From the NCBI GenBank assembly GCA_031289425.1, contig JAITPM010000021.1, positions 1 through 42,325 of the forward strand: DNA of 42,325 nt, given 5' to 3'. The position numbers were made by a program, and so were the translations under genes. Shown piece by piece: positions 1 through 9,600 of the stretch. Under the pieces are notes generated by a model. That model made no database searches. It was not told where the DNA came from and saw only the letters and a program-made list of their open reading frames with translations. Origin of the DNA: Fusobacteriaceae bacterium (GTDB lineage: Bacteria > Fusobacteriota > Fusobacteriia > Fusobacteriales > Fusobacteriaceae). The first letter of the stretch is position 1; each line of letters begins with the position of its first letter.

Positions 1-3000
1 GTTTATCTTTATTCACTTTTACTAGGGGTCGGAATCTTATTACGCTATAACATTTGTTGCTTTATAGTTTATCTTTATTCACTTTTACTAGGGGTCGGAA
101 TCTGTCGTTTTCACAAGGTGTAATTGTTATGCGTTTATCTTTATTCACTTTTACTAGGGGTCGGAATCTCTCATGGTTTTCTATAAGAAAAATATTTAGT
201 TTATCTTTATTCACTTTTACTAGGGGTCGGAATCCAAACGACGACAAGGTCGAATTTGTAAATAGTTTATCTTTATTCACTTTTACTAGGGGTCGGAATC
301 GTAATGGCCGGTCTAAATTAAAGGGTATTGGTTTATCTTTATTCACTTTTACTAGGGGTCGGAATCGTTAGCAGTTAAAAAAAGCTTGATAACCTAGTTT
401 ATCTTTATTCAATTTTACTAGGGGTCGGAATCCTATGCGTGTATACTTCCATTCCACCATGCGTTTATCTTTATTCAATTTTACTAGGGGTCGGAATCCT
501 TTATCGGCAGATAAAAATTTGCTCCAGTGTTTATCTTTATTCAATTTTACTAGGGGTCGGAATCTCATTATGAGGATTAAAAATATTCAAGACGGTTTAT
601 CTTTATTCAATTTTACTAGGGGTCGGAATCTTAGTTAGTGCTTGTGAGAAGTTATTATGAGTTTATCTTTATTCAATTTTACTAGGGGTCGGAATCGTAC
701 ACTTTGCAACGGCTGAAGTCTACATGGTTTATCTTTATTCAATTTTACTAGGGGTCGGAATCTTCGTTCCCAAACAGAACTAAAATCATATCGTTTATCT
801 TTATTCAATTTTACTAGGGGTCGGAATCATTACCTAACATACTAAATATCTTTTTTATGTTTATCTTTATTCAATTTTACTAGGGGTCGGAATCTTCATT
901 CTTGCTTCGAAATAAAATCGACTGGTTTATCTTTATTCAATTTTACTAGGGGTCGGAATCTAGCTACGGATTCTGTAGTAGTATTAATTAGTTTATCTTT
1001 ATTCAATTTTACTAGGGGTCGGAATCATGACTGGGGATTATAAGATAACAACCCCCGTTTATCTTTATTCAATTTTACTAGGGGTCGGAATCCTTTTAAC
1101 CTCCCCCTCTTACTTTTTACCCGTTTATCTTTATTCAATTTTACTAGGGGTCGGAATCTCAATATTGCAACCAATGTTTTTGAAACCAGTTTATCTTTAT
1201 TCAATTTTACTAGGGGTCGGAATCGTGTAGACATAGCAAATGCTGCGATTATTGGTTTATCTTTATTCAATTTTACTAGGGGTCGGAATCTTTCCTGCAC
1301 CTTATATAACGTCTCTACGTGTTTATCTTTATTCAATTTTAGTAGGGGTCGGAATCTGTTAGCGCAAAAATATTAGGATTGCTTATGTTTATCTTTATTC
1401 AATTTTACTAGGGGTCGGAATCTGCGTGGAAAAAACCGATGATGCCAAACAAGTTTATCTTTATTCAATTTTACTAGGGGTCGGAATCAGGCGCAAGAGC
1501 AGGCTATGGAGCTATCTAGTTTATCTTTATTCAATTTTACTAGGGGTCGGAATCGAAGCTGGTAAGCAAGTAGAAGAAGCAAGAGTTTATCTTTATTCAA
1601 TTTTACTAGGGGTCGGAATCTTGAGGTCATTGAAATTTCAGATGTTATAAGTTTATCTTTATTCAATTTTACTAGGGGTCGGAATCTAGTCATACCATAT
1701 AAATTGGGAAAATTTTGTTTATCTTTATTCAATTTTACTAGGGGTCGGAATCTTCAGATAATAACAATCTATTTCCTTCATAGTTTATCTTTATTCAATT
1801 TTACTAGGGGTCGGAATCTACTTTCGATTTCGGTGATATAACGGGGCGGTTTATCTTTATTCAATTTTACTAGGGGTCGGAATCACGAACATGAGGAGAT
1901 AGAAAATGAATAATGTTTATCTTTATTCAATTTTACTAGGGGTCGGAATCGCAAATCCCTCATAATCTGTAGCTGTCATTGTTTATCTTTATTCAATTTT
2001 ACTAGGGGTCGGAATCATGATATACATGAAGCGATAGAAAAATTTAGTTTATCTTTATTCAATTTTACTAGGGGTCGGAATCAGCTAGCAATGGGTGTGT
2101 GGATTTGGTACAGTTTATCTTTATTCAATTTTACTAGGGGTCGGAATCAATCTTTTAGAAACTGCCAAAATATTTATCGTTTATCTTTATTCAATTTTAC
2201 TAGGGGTCGGAATCAAAGAAAAACTGCTTGAAAATAAAATAAAAGTTTATCTTTATTCAATTTTACTAGGGGTCGGAATCACTTGCTTCACCTTTCTTCC
2301 AGTAAACCTCGTTTATCTTTATTCAATTTTACTAGGGGTCGGAATCTATATTTAAGTTGTTCAATAAGCGTGCGTCGTTTATCTTTATTCAATTTTACTA
2401 GGGGTCGGAATCTGGTGGAGCTAAAGGAAAAGATAATTATGAGTTTATCTTTATTCAATTTTACTAGGGGTCGGAATCATCCTAACAGGTGATGGTCTAC
2501 TTTTCCAAGTTTATCTTTATTCAATTTTACTAGGGGTCGGAATCCAGGAAATGCACCAATTAATATAGGATATGGTTTATCTTTATTCAATTTTACTAGG
2601 GGTCGGAATCCATTATCTGTGGGCGAGACGGGAACCCAAAGTTTATCTTTATTCAATTTTACTAGGGGTCGGAATCAAGTGAAATTATACAGAAAAACAA
2701 CCTTAGGTTTATCTTTATTCAATTTTACTAGGGGTCGGAATCCGAGCAACAGGACGCCGCCGCCTCACAGGAGTTTATCTTTATTCAATTTTACTAGGGG
2801 TCGGAATCATCCCATAATATTAGATGTATTTGAAAAAAGTTTATCTTTATTCAATTTTACTAGGGGTCGGAATCAAGCTAGCAGCATAGAAGCGTGAGAG
2901 TGCCGTTTATCTTTATTCAATTTTACTAGGGGTCGGAATCTCCCGTGCGTATGCTGTTGTCACTACGTTTGTTTATCTTTATTCAATTTTACTAGGGGTC

Positions 3001-3402
3001 GGAATCATATTGGAGGGTTTTATATAAACCCAAGTAGTTTATCTTTATTCAATTTTACTAGGGGTCGGAATCTAGTAATAATCTAACATCTTACTTACAA
3101 ACGTTTATCTTTATTCAATTTTACTAGGGGTCGGAATCAAAATGCTAATGACTAGTGGTGTTAGCATTGTTTATCTTTATTCAATTTTACTAGGGGTCGG
3201 AATCTGTTCCTAGCGACTTGCTCTATATAAGCATGTTTATCTTTATTCAATTTTACTAGGGGTCGGAATCCTCAGATAATTTACTAATCAATCTAATTAT
3301 GTTTATCTTTATTCAATTTTACTAGGGGTCGGAATCGGAGGATAGTACCGGGCGACTAACTGTAAAGTTTATCTTTATTCAATTTTACTAGGGGTCGGAA
3401 TC
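1..3402 (-). CRISPR. Type II CRISPR array, at least 52 repeats and 51 spacers
   Basis: A 36-bp repeat recurs at an exact 66-bp period from base 1 to 3402, giving 52 repeats and 51 spacers that are all 30 bp. In the proposed crRNA (minus) sense the repeat starts GATTCCGACCCC and ends AAGATAAAC. The six leftmost repeats (starts 1, 67, 133, 199, 265, 331) carry C instead of A at plus-strand repeat position 16, and the repeat at 1321 has a single C-to-G change at position 22. A block of variant repeats at the left end suggests this is the old, leader-distal end. The window begins on the first base of a repeat, so the array may extend further left. Orientation rests on a minus-strand promoter beyond 3402, the tracrRNA anti-repeat at 9710-9744 and the variant block. 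Small ORFs read across the array are artefacts. Confidence 0.98.
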
Positions 3403-3415
3403 CCCTAGTAAAATT
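3381..3415 (-). other. Leader-first repeat inverted repeat (14-bp stem)
   Basis: Arm AATTTTACTAGGGG at 3381-3394 lies inside the last (leader-proximal) repeat and its exact complement CCCCTAGTAAAATT at 3402-3415 lies across the repeat-leader junction, with a 7-nt loop at 3395-3401. In the minus-strand pre-crRNA the leader end would pair with the middle of the first repeat, the part that would otherwise pair with tracrRNA. Leader-repeat RNA structures have been described for Cas9 systems and linked to preferential processing of the newest spacer; that this one does so is inference. Confidence 0.85.
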
Positions 3416-3499
3416 TTAACATAATTACTGCTAAAATACAAGAATTTTAATGCTTTTTCAAAAGAAAAATGTTAAAATTAAGAGGGTGATTTTATAAAA
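3403..3499 (-). promoter_or_regulatory. CRISPR leader with array promoter
   Basis: This short region separates the leader-proximal repeat from the divergent ATPase gene. On the minus strand it holds a good sigma-70-type promoter: -35 TTGAAA (3456-3461), a 17-bp spacer and -10 TATTTT (3433-3438), predicting a start near 3427 and a leader RNA of only about 25 nt before the first repeat. The last 13 bases before the repeat are complementary to the repeat itself (see the hairpin entry). The same 97 bp must also carry the promoter of the plus-strand gene at 3500; no clear plus-strand promoter was recognised. Confidence 0.75.
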
Positions 3500-4513
3500 A
3501 TGAGAGTGAAATTTGAATATAAAAGTATATCTAAAGAGATTATCTTATCAAAAATAAATTTATTTTATGGATATAATAACTCTGGAAAAACATATTTAGC
3601 GAAATTATTTAATGATGGATTTAATCAAAAAATTAAATCATTATTTTTGGTAAACGGAGTTCAAGTTGGCAAAAATGATTATGAAGTGATATTTGTTAAT
3701 TCAAAAGAAAATATTGATGATCATGTTAAATTTACATCAAAAAGTATTCTAAGAAAAATTTTTATGAATAAAATAATAGAAAATATAAATAAAGAAGGCG
3801 GATTTGAAGATTATTTATATAAAAAATTTGAAAGTATAAATGAAAATTTAGTAAAAATGTTAGAAAACTTTAATAATGAGTTGAATGCCAAAATAAATAT
3901 ATCTCTTGAGATGGAGACATTAGAAGATTTTATCGCAAATTATGTGAAAATAACATTTTCTCAAGATGACATTTCTTCAAGTTCAAACAAAATAAATTTT
4001 TACAAGACCATTACTGAATATGTTATTTCATCTAATAATTCAAAAATCATAATTATTGATGATTTTGATTCTTTTTTAGATGAAAAGTCCACATTAAAAT
4101 TTTTAAATATGCTTGAAAGTATTGATAAACATATATTTATATTGTTTTCTAATAAACCAACATCCCTCACATATGCTATAGGCAAATATAATATTTTTTC
4201 TATAAGGGAAAATAAACTCATTGATTTATCCAATATAAAGAAAATGATACAATATAGTTTTTTCAATGAAAGTGAAGGAAAACATTCGTTTGAAGAATAT
4301 GTAATAGAAAACAAGTTAATACTTTTGAAAGAAGAATATCAAATTCTCTTAGATTCAATATCAAAAAATATAAATATAAATTTAGGAAGGATGCTTGTAA
4401 ACAAAGAATACTCATTTAATATCAAATCAAACGAAATTATAAAAATAATTCCAAATTCAGAAATAGAAAAATCTTATTTAGAATATGTGAAACAATTGTT
4501 GGAAGAAAAATAA
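3500..4513 (+). CDS. Csn2-like P-loop ATPase (candidate adaptation protein)
   Basis: A 337-residue protein with an N-terminal beta-strand segment running straight into a Walker A motif, GYNNSGKT (residues 24-31), and a Walker B-like strand IIIIDDFD (183-190) followed by a helix and the strand HIFILFSNK (211-219). The order matches Csn2, the DNA-end-binding protein of type II-A spacer acquisition. The length fits the larger Csn2 variants rather than the roughly 220-residue Streptococcus pyogenes form. Unlike most Csn2 proteins the P-loop looks intact. The C-terminal 90 residues are lysine/isoleucine-rich and probably helical. Start ATG has GAGGGTGA about 11 nt upstream. It is on the opposite strand to cas9-cas1-cas2, divergent from the array and convergent with cas2. 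It could instead be another ABC/AAA-type ATPase recruited to the locus. ATPase fold sure, Csn2 assignment moderate. Confidence 0.6.
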   Translation: MRVKFEYKSISKEIILSKINLFYGYNNSGKTYLAKLFNDGFNQKIKSLFLVNGVQVGKNDYEVIFVNSKENIDDHVKFTSKSILRKIFMNKIIENINKEGGFEDYLYKKFESINENLVKMLENFNNELNAKINISLEMETLEDFIANYVKITFSQDDISSSSNKINFYKTITEYVISSNNSKIIIIDDFDSFLDEKSTLKFLNMLESIDKHIFILFSNKPTSLTYAIGKYNIFSIRENKLIDLSNIKKMIQYSFFNESEGKHSFEEYVIENKLILLKEEYQILLDSISKNININLGRMLVNKEYSFNIKSNEIIKIIPNSEIEKSYLEYVKQLLEEK

Positions 4514-4524
4514 GTAAACTTATT
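4509..4524. terminator. Small dyad at the convergent csn2-like/cas2 ends
   Basis: The inverted repeat AATAAG-TAAA-CTTATT spans the two stop codons of the convergent genes, which are only 6 bp apart. It is A/T-only at the ends and has no long T-run on either side, so a bidirectional terminator role is only a guess from position. Confidence 0.3.
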
Positions 4525-4852
4525 CAATAACTATTGTATCACTACTAAGATCTAAAGTATCCAAAAAAGTCCTACCTTCAGTCAATATAATCATGTTTTC
4601 ATATTGACTTTCTGTAGTTTTCAAAATTCTAATATCTCCAATTTTAGGCGTGTGTTTTTTTACCCTTACGATATGTTTCTCACAATCAGAAAGATTATGG
4701 CAGAATCTAGTATATACAGAAAACTGCAACATAAGAAACCCATCTTTCAACAGAAATCTTCTAAATCTTGTATAATCTTTTCTACATTCTGGTGTATCCA
4801 TTGGCATATCAAACATAACAAATAATCTCAATTGTTTATATATACTCCTCAT
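4520..4852 (-). CDS. cas2: CRISPR-associated endoribonuclease-fold protein Cas2
   Basis: A 110-residue Cas2. The first beta strand RLFVMFDMP (residues 9-17) carries the conserved acidic residue (D15) and is followed by a helix with RKDYTRFRRFLLKDGF and the strand MLQFSVYTR, as usual for type II Cas2. Cas2 forms the core of the Cas1-Cas2 integrase that inserts new spacers at the leader end. The start overlaps the end of cas1 by 17 bp, so the two are almost certainly translated together. It is the last gene of the cas9-cas1-cas2 operon. Confidence 0.95.
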   Translation of the reverse strand: MRSIYKQLRLFVMFDMPMDTPECRKDYTRFRRFLLKDGFLMLQFSVYTRFCHNLSDCEKHIVRVKKHTPKIGDIRILKTTESQYENMIILTEGRTFLDTLDLSSDTIVIE

Positions 4853-5762
4853 CTATAAAATTTACTCCTATTATTTCTGGTAAAATCAAATGCTCAATTT
4901 CATTGGTTTCTAGTACCCTAAGAAAACTTTTGATTACTTCATCTATCGCATAATCAATTGAACAAATTTTATTATTTATGGAAATTTTTGTGTTTAGTAA
5001 AGATATCAGCTTCTTTTTATTTGACGGAGATAAAGGAAAATCTAAAAAATTTTCATTCCAATAGCAGAAATAATCTACTATGGGTCTAAATGGCTCTATA
5101 AAATCAGAAGCCAAATTAAAAGCATTTTTATCTGATTCATGCCAAATACCTATATAAGTATTAAAACCATGTAAAATCAAAGTTCTAACAATAGAGTTAT
5201 TTAAAATAGTATATCCATAATTAAGAGCGTTTGAAACGTTATTTACAGCAAATCGTATAAATTCTTGCCCAAATATAGATTGGAAATATACTTTTGAAGC
5301 TATTCCTTCTCTATTATCAATATCATTTAATTTAACTTTCTTTTCATATTCTTCAAGCATCCTTATTGCATCTTCAGCATTTGATGTAAAAGAAATAACT
5401 ATTTTTTGATTTTTAATTTTACTTTTTACAATTTTTTGCCAAATTTTAGCTTTCAAATTTTTATTTATAGAAATTTGCATATTGTAAACTGCTAATTGAT
5501 TATAGTATTCGTTTAATGGTAAAATCTGTGTATTGGGCAAATATTCTTCATTACATAAATAAGTAGTTATACCGTATTTTGAACATTCGGTAAGTAACCT
5601 TGCAGTAATTACAGTAAATGGGTTTTCTATTAATATTGTCGAAATATCTTCTAAAGGTATAAAAATTTCTTCTAAATCATTCACATCTTTTATTATACAA
5701 AGAGCATTGTTTTTCAGCAATATTTTATGACTTTTTCTTATATAGATTTGTTTGTATCCCAT
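4836..5762 (-). CDS. cas1: CRISPR-associated integrase Cas1
   Basis: A 308-residue Cas1 of the type II family. The metal-binding residues are visible as E152 in NREGIASKVYF, H208 in GIWHESDKNAFNLASD and E223 in FIEPFRP. The N-terminal beta-rich domain (about 1-85) carries the usual LEDISTILIEN segment. With Cas2 it integrates protospacers; in type II-A this also needs Cas9, tracrRNA and Csn2. The start codon overlaps the cas9 stop codon (TAATG), so it is in the same transcript. Length and motifs look complete. Confidence 0.96.
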   Translation of the reverse strand: MGYKQIYIRKSHKILLKNNALCIIKDVNDLEEIFIPLEDISTILIENPFTVITARLLTECSKYGITTYLCNEEYLPNTQILPLNEYYNQLAVYNMQISINKNLKAKIWQKIVKSKIKNQKIVISFTSNAEDAIRMLEEYEKKVKLNDIDNREGIASKVYFQSIFGQEFIRFAVNNVSNALNYGYTILNNSIVRTLILHGFNTYIGIWHESDKNAFNLASDFIEPFRPIVDYFCYWNENFLDFPLSPSNKKKLISLLNTKISINNKICSIDYAIDEVIKSFLRVLETNEIEHLILPEIIGVNFIDEEYI

Positions 5763-8700
5763 TAGCTTATTTTACCTAATATAGATATGTTTCTAACTTT
5801 AATATTTTTTATAGTTGATACAGTTATTCGAACTCGATCTGATCCTGCTCCAGGAATTCTGCTTTTAATCAAATCAAAATCATCTCCCAAAATGCTTTTA
5901 ATTTCTATTTGACCTGAGGTGAAACCTACTGTATAAGCTAATCCTTTTCTATTTTCACTCATTTCAACTTCTATTAAAGAATATTTTGGTATTGAAAATT
6001 GTTTGATATATTCATTTTTTAATTTATCAGCTGTAATAAAATCTCTGTTTTCACTTTGCCCCCAACTTATTTCATAAATAATTTCCATATTTTGCTTTTC
6101 TTTAACAAGTTGGAAATATGATATTGGAACTATAAAATAATTTTCTGTTCCTTTCTTTTTATAAACATCTATACGGATGCATTCTGTATTTTTAGCATAA
6201 ATATTTCCTTTTAATCTTACCCTTTTTCTTGCATCTTTTGTTTCTAGAATACGAACTGTTTTTATATAATTCCCTTTCCCTTGTAAGATTGGGTATTCTG
6301 ATATTTTTTTATCATTTTTATTTTTTTCTTTTTCTATTTTATCATCAAACCATTGTTTTATTGATTCATAAACAGCTTTTTGCCCATTCTTTTGATCTAT
6401 TATTGTATCTATATTTTTTATATTTATATCATTCACCGATATTTTTTTAGTAATTTTTCCTCTCTTACTTCCAAATAATGTCTCTTCAGTAAATGCTCCT
6501 TTTATATTTTTTTTTGTGGAACGTACTGGGTATAAGACATGGACATTACTATTTTTAAATTCAAAATCTTGATAATTTGATAGAGGTTTAAGTTTATTAA
6601 TTAATATACCATGATCCCTCTCATAGACCCTATATATTATTTCCTTTCTAAAATCTTTATATGGTAACTCCAATTGTGGTTTTTTTCTTACAATTTCTCC
6701 AGTTTCTTCATCATAAGAAAAATCTATGTGCTTTGCATATTTTGTTATTTTTTGCCTTATTTTCTGATCTGCGCAGGCTATAATAGCTGCATCTAGAGCA
6801 TGATGCAAATGATTTTTTCTATCTTTTTTTATATTTTCTTGAGAAATTATAATTTGAATTTTAGTAAAAATATTTAACATCATATCATATAAAAAACTTT
6901 GATTTATATCTCTCGATTCCACTATTCCTTTCATGATATAATTACTTATATTTAGTATAGTATTTTTATTTGTTATTGCATATTTTATCTCATCATATAA
7001 TTTATTTTGATTTTTTATAAAATATTCTATGGATTTATTTAAATTTATTTCATCAGTGGATAATATCTTTTTATTAATAATTTTTAGTGATACCTTTCTT
7101 TTTTCATTAGTTTTATTATTAATTAAAGAAAATGTTATACTATCATTTGAAAATTCTATTTCTTCAAAGTTTATAGAAAAATCTGATTGCTTTTTATAAT
7201 CTTCACTAATAAAAGAATGTGTAATATCATTAAGTCCATAACATTTTTTCATCATACTGGTCATAGAGCCAGCAACAGCTATACAAATTGTAGGTTGCAA
7301 AAAACTTTTTATAATTTTCATAGCTAATCTGGATATATATTTTGTATCATTCAAATTTCTTTCTTTCCATTCTTCATAATTAAGTTCTTTCATCAATAAA
7401 ATTTCTTTCTTTTTTTGACTAATTTTTATGAATGGGTCATTTATGAATTCCATGATTTTTTCCCATTTACTATTTTTAAACGCTTCATACGGCAATCTAT
7501 CTCTTTTTTCTTGATTATATCTAGAAAAAACCAAAACTTTATTAAATGCTCTATCTTCAAATGTTTTAGAATAAGGCATGATATGATCTATCTGACATAT
7601 ATTATCATCAAATATTTGATTCTCTGATATTTTAACATTTGAGTAAGCACATTTTCCATTTTGTTCGAGATATAATCTATATTTTAAAACATCTATTGCT
7701 TTTACAGCTTTAAAATTACTAAAAAAATGTGGATATTTTTTCATAAGTAGTTCTTTAGTTTGAATGTTATCGTCCATGCTATCTCTTTGATCATATAAAA
7801 TTTGTATTCTGTCTTTGTGATTTTTAGCTAATTCCCTAGCTAATTCTATATTTATTTGATCAATGTATCCGTATTTTTTTATTATTGCATTCAGTAATTT
7901 TCTAAGTTGTACTAAAGTATGTTTAACGTTTACATTAGTGAGCTGTTCATTCAATTTATTACAGCATTCTTCAATGCTTGGTAAAAATTGATATTTTTCA
8001 ATATCTTCATTTGTTACACTGTGATTATAGCCAATATTTTCCATTGCTTTATCATATTCATTTCCTTTTAATAATTCAGGAATTAATAGTTTGCAGATAT
8101 CTGTTGATAAATTTATAGTTGTTGCTATAGATGGCATTGTACAAATAATTTCTGCAAATTCCTTTGAATAGCCTCTTTCTTTACATTCTTTTATGATTTC
8201 ATCATCGACTTTCCGAGTTGTTAAAATATAACTTATTAGATCAAAATTATAATTATTAGATAAAAAATTATTGATCTCTTCTTTTAATGATAAAGAAAGA
8301 TTATTATTAGCACCCACGTACTTTTCAAATATCTTTTTCTGAGTATGGAACCCATTTAGAGACACTGTTTTAGTGTCAAATAATTTCTTTAGAGAAAATT
8401 TTTTAAATTCATCATATTGAATTTTTGTTAATTCTTGATTTCCTTCTATCTTTTTATCTTTCTTAAATTTATTCATATTGTCTATGTATTGCTTTTTAGT
8501 TGATTCTAATCCCTTTATTTTTGTTGGTTTAATATTTAATATTTTGAAAATATTATTATATGTTAATGTTTCAACTGTCTTTGCAAATTCATAAACTTTT
8601 TCTATTTCTTTAGGTGTTAATTTTCTATAATTAAAATTCTCTCCATCAGCAATTTTCATATTGTTTAGAAAAGATAACAACACAAAAGATTCGGCTGAAA

Positions 8701-9535
8701 ATGCATTTTTAGGCGCTCTTATTTTTTTATCAAATACACATTTACCCATCATTTTTTCGATTAAGCTTATTCCGTCTTTAGCTCCAAAAGGAGAAGAACT
8801 ATTAGGGCCTTCAGAAAAACTTCTTTGTCTAGTAAATAAACCCTTTTTCTCGTCCAAAATAAAATCCTTGAAACTTTTATCAACAACTCCAAATTCTATT
8901 TGTTTATCTAACAGTTGCACTATCTCATCTATATACATTTGTCGTGTAGATGAAAATCTATAATTATCCGAAGAATTATGAATTCTAGCCTCATTTTTAG
9001 GTAATGAAGAAAAAATATTCCATAAATATTGTGTTATGGTAAGGTTTTGTTCTTTTAATTCAGTATCAACTTTAGCGAAGCGTTCTAATAAGGCTCCTTC
9101 ACTATTTTTATCTTCAACCTTACGATTTGATTTAAAACCTCTGTATTTTATGTAATGATATATGGCTATCGCTAATTCTTCCCTTGTCAATTTTTCACTT
9201 ATACCTTTTATTTTTAGTTCAAACGGATTTCCTATTTTTTTAAAGTTTAATTCAAAAAAATTAATTCCCCATTCTTTTTTAAAATAATCACTAGCCTCTT
9301 TTAATCTTAATTTTTTTCTTCTCTTTAATCGCCTTTGCCCACGTTTTTCCCTTCTTTTTGCATTTTCCAACCTGCCATCTTTATCTTCAAGTTGTTCAAA
9401 AATAATAACGCCAATATCTTCTATTCTTTGTAAATTATCATCATCATCCTTTAACAAAAGTGCCCAACCAATACTTGTAATTCCCAAATCTAGACCTAAA
9501 GAATATTTCATAATAAAGGGACTAACCCCATACAC
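5762..9535 (-). CDS. cas9: CRISPR-associated RNA-guided endonuclease Cas9
   Basis: Up to 1257 residues. RuvC-I is SLGLDLGITSIGWALL with D16 (D8 from the second Met); the arginine-rich bridge helix follows at about 60-80. RuvC-II is INIELARELA near residue 565, HNH is DHIMPYSKTFEDRAFNKV with H near 651, and RuvC-III is HHALDAAIIACAD near 911-923. All catalytic residues are present, so it should be an active nuclease. The segment QRSFSEGPNSSSPFG followed by LIEKMMGKC resembles the Staphylococcus aureus-type branch of II-A Cas9. Start choice is uncertain: AGGAGG lies only 3 nt before the first ATG (9535), while homologues normally begin at the Met equivalent to 9511 (MKYSLGLDLG), which is separated from the AGGAGG by a small GC hairpin. 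First gene of the cas operon. Confidence 0.96.
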   Translation of the reverse strand: MYGVSPFIMKYSLGLDLGITSIGWALLLKDDDDNLQRIEDIGVIIFEQLEDKDGRLENAKRREKRGQRRLKRRKKLRLKEASDYFKKEWGINFFELNFKKIGNPFELKIKGISEKLTREELAIAIYHYIKYRGFKSNRKVEDKNSEGALLERFAKVDTELKEQNLTITQYLWNIFSSLPKNEARIHNSSDNYRFSSTRQMYIDEIVQLLDKQIEFGVVDKSFKDFILDEKKGLFTRQRSFSEGPNSSSPFGAKDGISLIEKMMGKCVFDKKIRAPKNAFSAESFVLLSFLNNMKIADGENFNYRKLTPKEIEKVYEFAKTVETLTYNNIFKILNIKPTKIKGLESTKKQYIDNMNKFKKDKKIEGNQELTKIQYDEFKKFSLKKLFDTKTVSLNGFHTQKKIFEKYVGANNNLSLSLKEEINNFLSNNYNFDLISYILTTRKVDDEIIKECKERGYSKEFAEIICTMPSIATTINLSTDICKLLIPELLKGNEYDKAMENIGYNHSVTNEDIEKYQFLPSIEECCNKLNEQLTNVNVKHTLVQLRKLLNAIIKKYGYIDQINIELARELAKNHKDRIQILYDQRDSMDDNIQTKELLMKKYPHFFSNFKAVKAIDVLKYRLYLEQNGKCAYSNVKISENQIFDDNICQIDHIMPYSKTFEDRAFNKVLVFSRYNQEKRDRLPYEAFKNSKWEKIMEFINDPFIKISQKKKEILLMKELNYEEWKERNLNDTKYISRLAMKIIKSFLQPTICIAVAGSMTSMMKKCYGLNDITHSFISEDYKKQSDFSINFEEIEFSNDSITFSLINNKTNEKRKVSLKIINKKILSTDEINLNKSIEYFIKNQNKLYDEIKYAITNKNTILNISNYIMKGIVESRDINQSFLYDMMLNIFTKIQIIISQENIKKDRKNHLHHALDAAIIACADQKIRQKITKYAKHIDFSYDEETGEIVRKKPQLELPYKDFRKEIIYRVYERDHGILINKLKPLSNYQDFEFKNSNVHVLYPVRSTKKNIKGAFTEETLFGSKRGKITKKISVNDINIKNIDTIIDQKNGQKAVYESIKQWFDDKIEKEKNKNDKKISEYPILQGKGNYIKTVRILETKDARKRVRLKGNIYAKNTECIRIDVYKKKGTENYFIVPISYFQLVKEKQNMEIIYEISWGQSENRDFITADKLKNEYIKQFSIPKYSLIEVEMSENRKGLAYTVGFTSGQIEIKSILGDDFDLIKSRIPGAGSDRVRITVSTIKNIKVRNISILGKIS

Positions 9536-9558
9536 CTCCTAAAATAAACTATTTTATT

Positions 9559-9587
9559 AATTATACACCATTATCAGAAAAATATCA
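9559..9587 (-). promoter_or_regulatory. cas9 operon promoter
   Basis: On the minus strand, TTGATA (9582-9587), a 17-bp spacer and a perfect TATAAT (9559-9564) lie about 24 bp upstream of the first cas9 ATG. Predicted start near 9552, giving a short 5' leader that includes the AGGAGG site. A 26-bp palindrome sits 13 bp upstream of the -35 box. Confidence 0.75.
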
Positions 9588-9600
9588 ATATATGAAAAAC

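Noticed and set aside
54-2897. Open reading frames of 66-105 codons across the array on both strands with repeated SLFNFTRGRN or FRPLVKLNKDK motifs.
   Set aside because: The 66-bp period is a multiple of three, so the repeat translates periodically in any frame without a stop. They are products of the CRISPR array, not genes.
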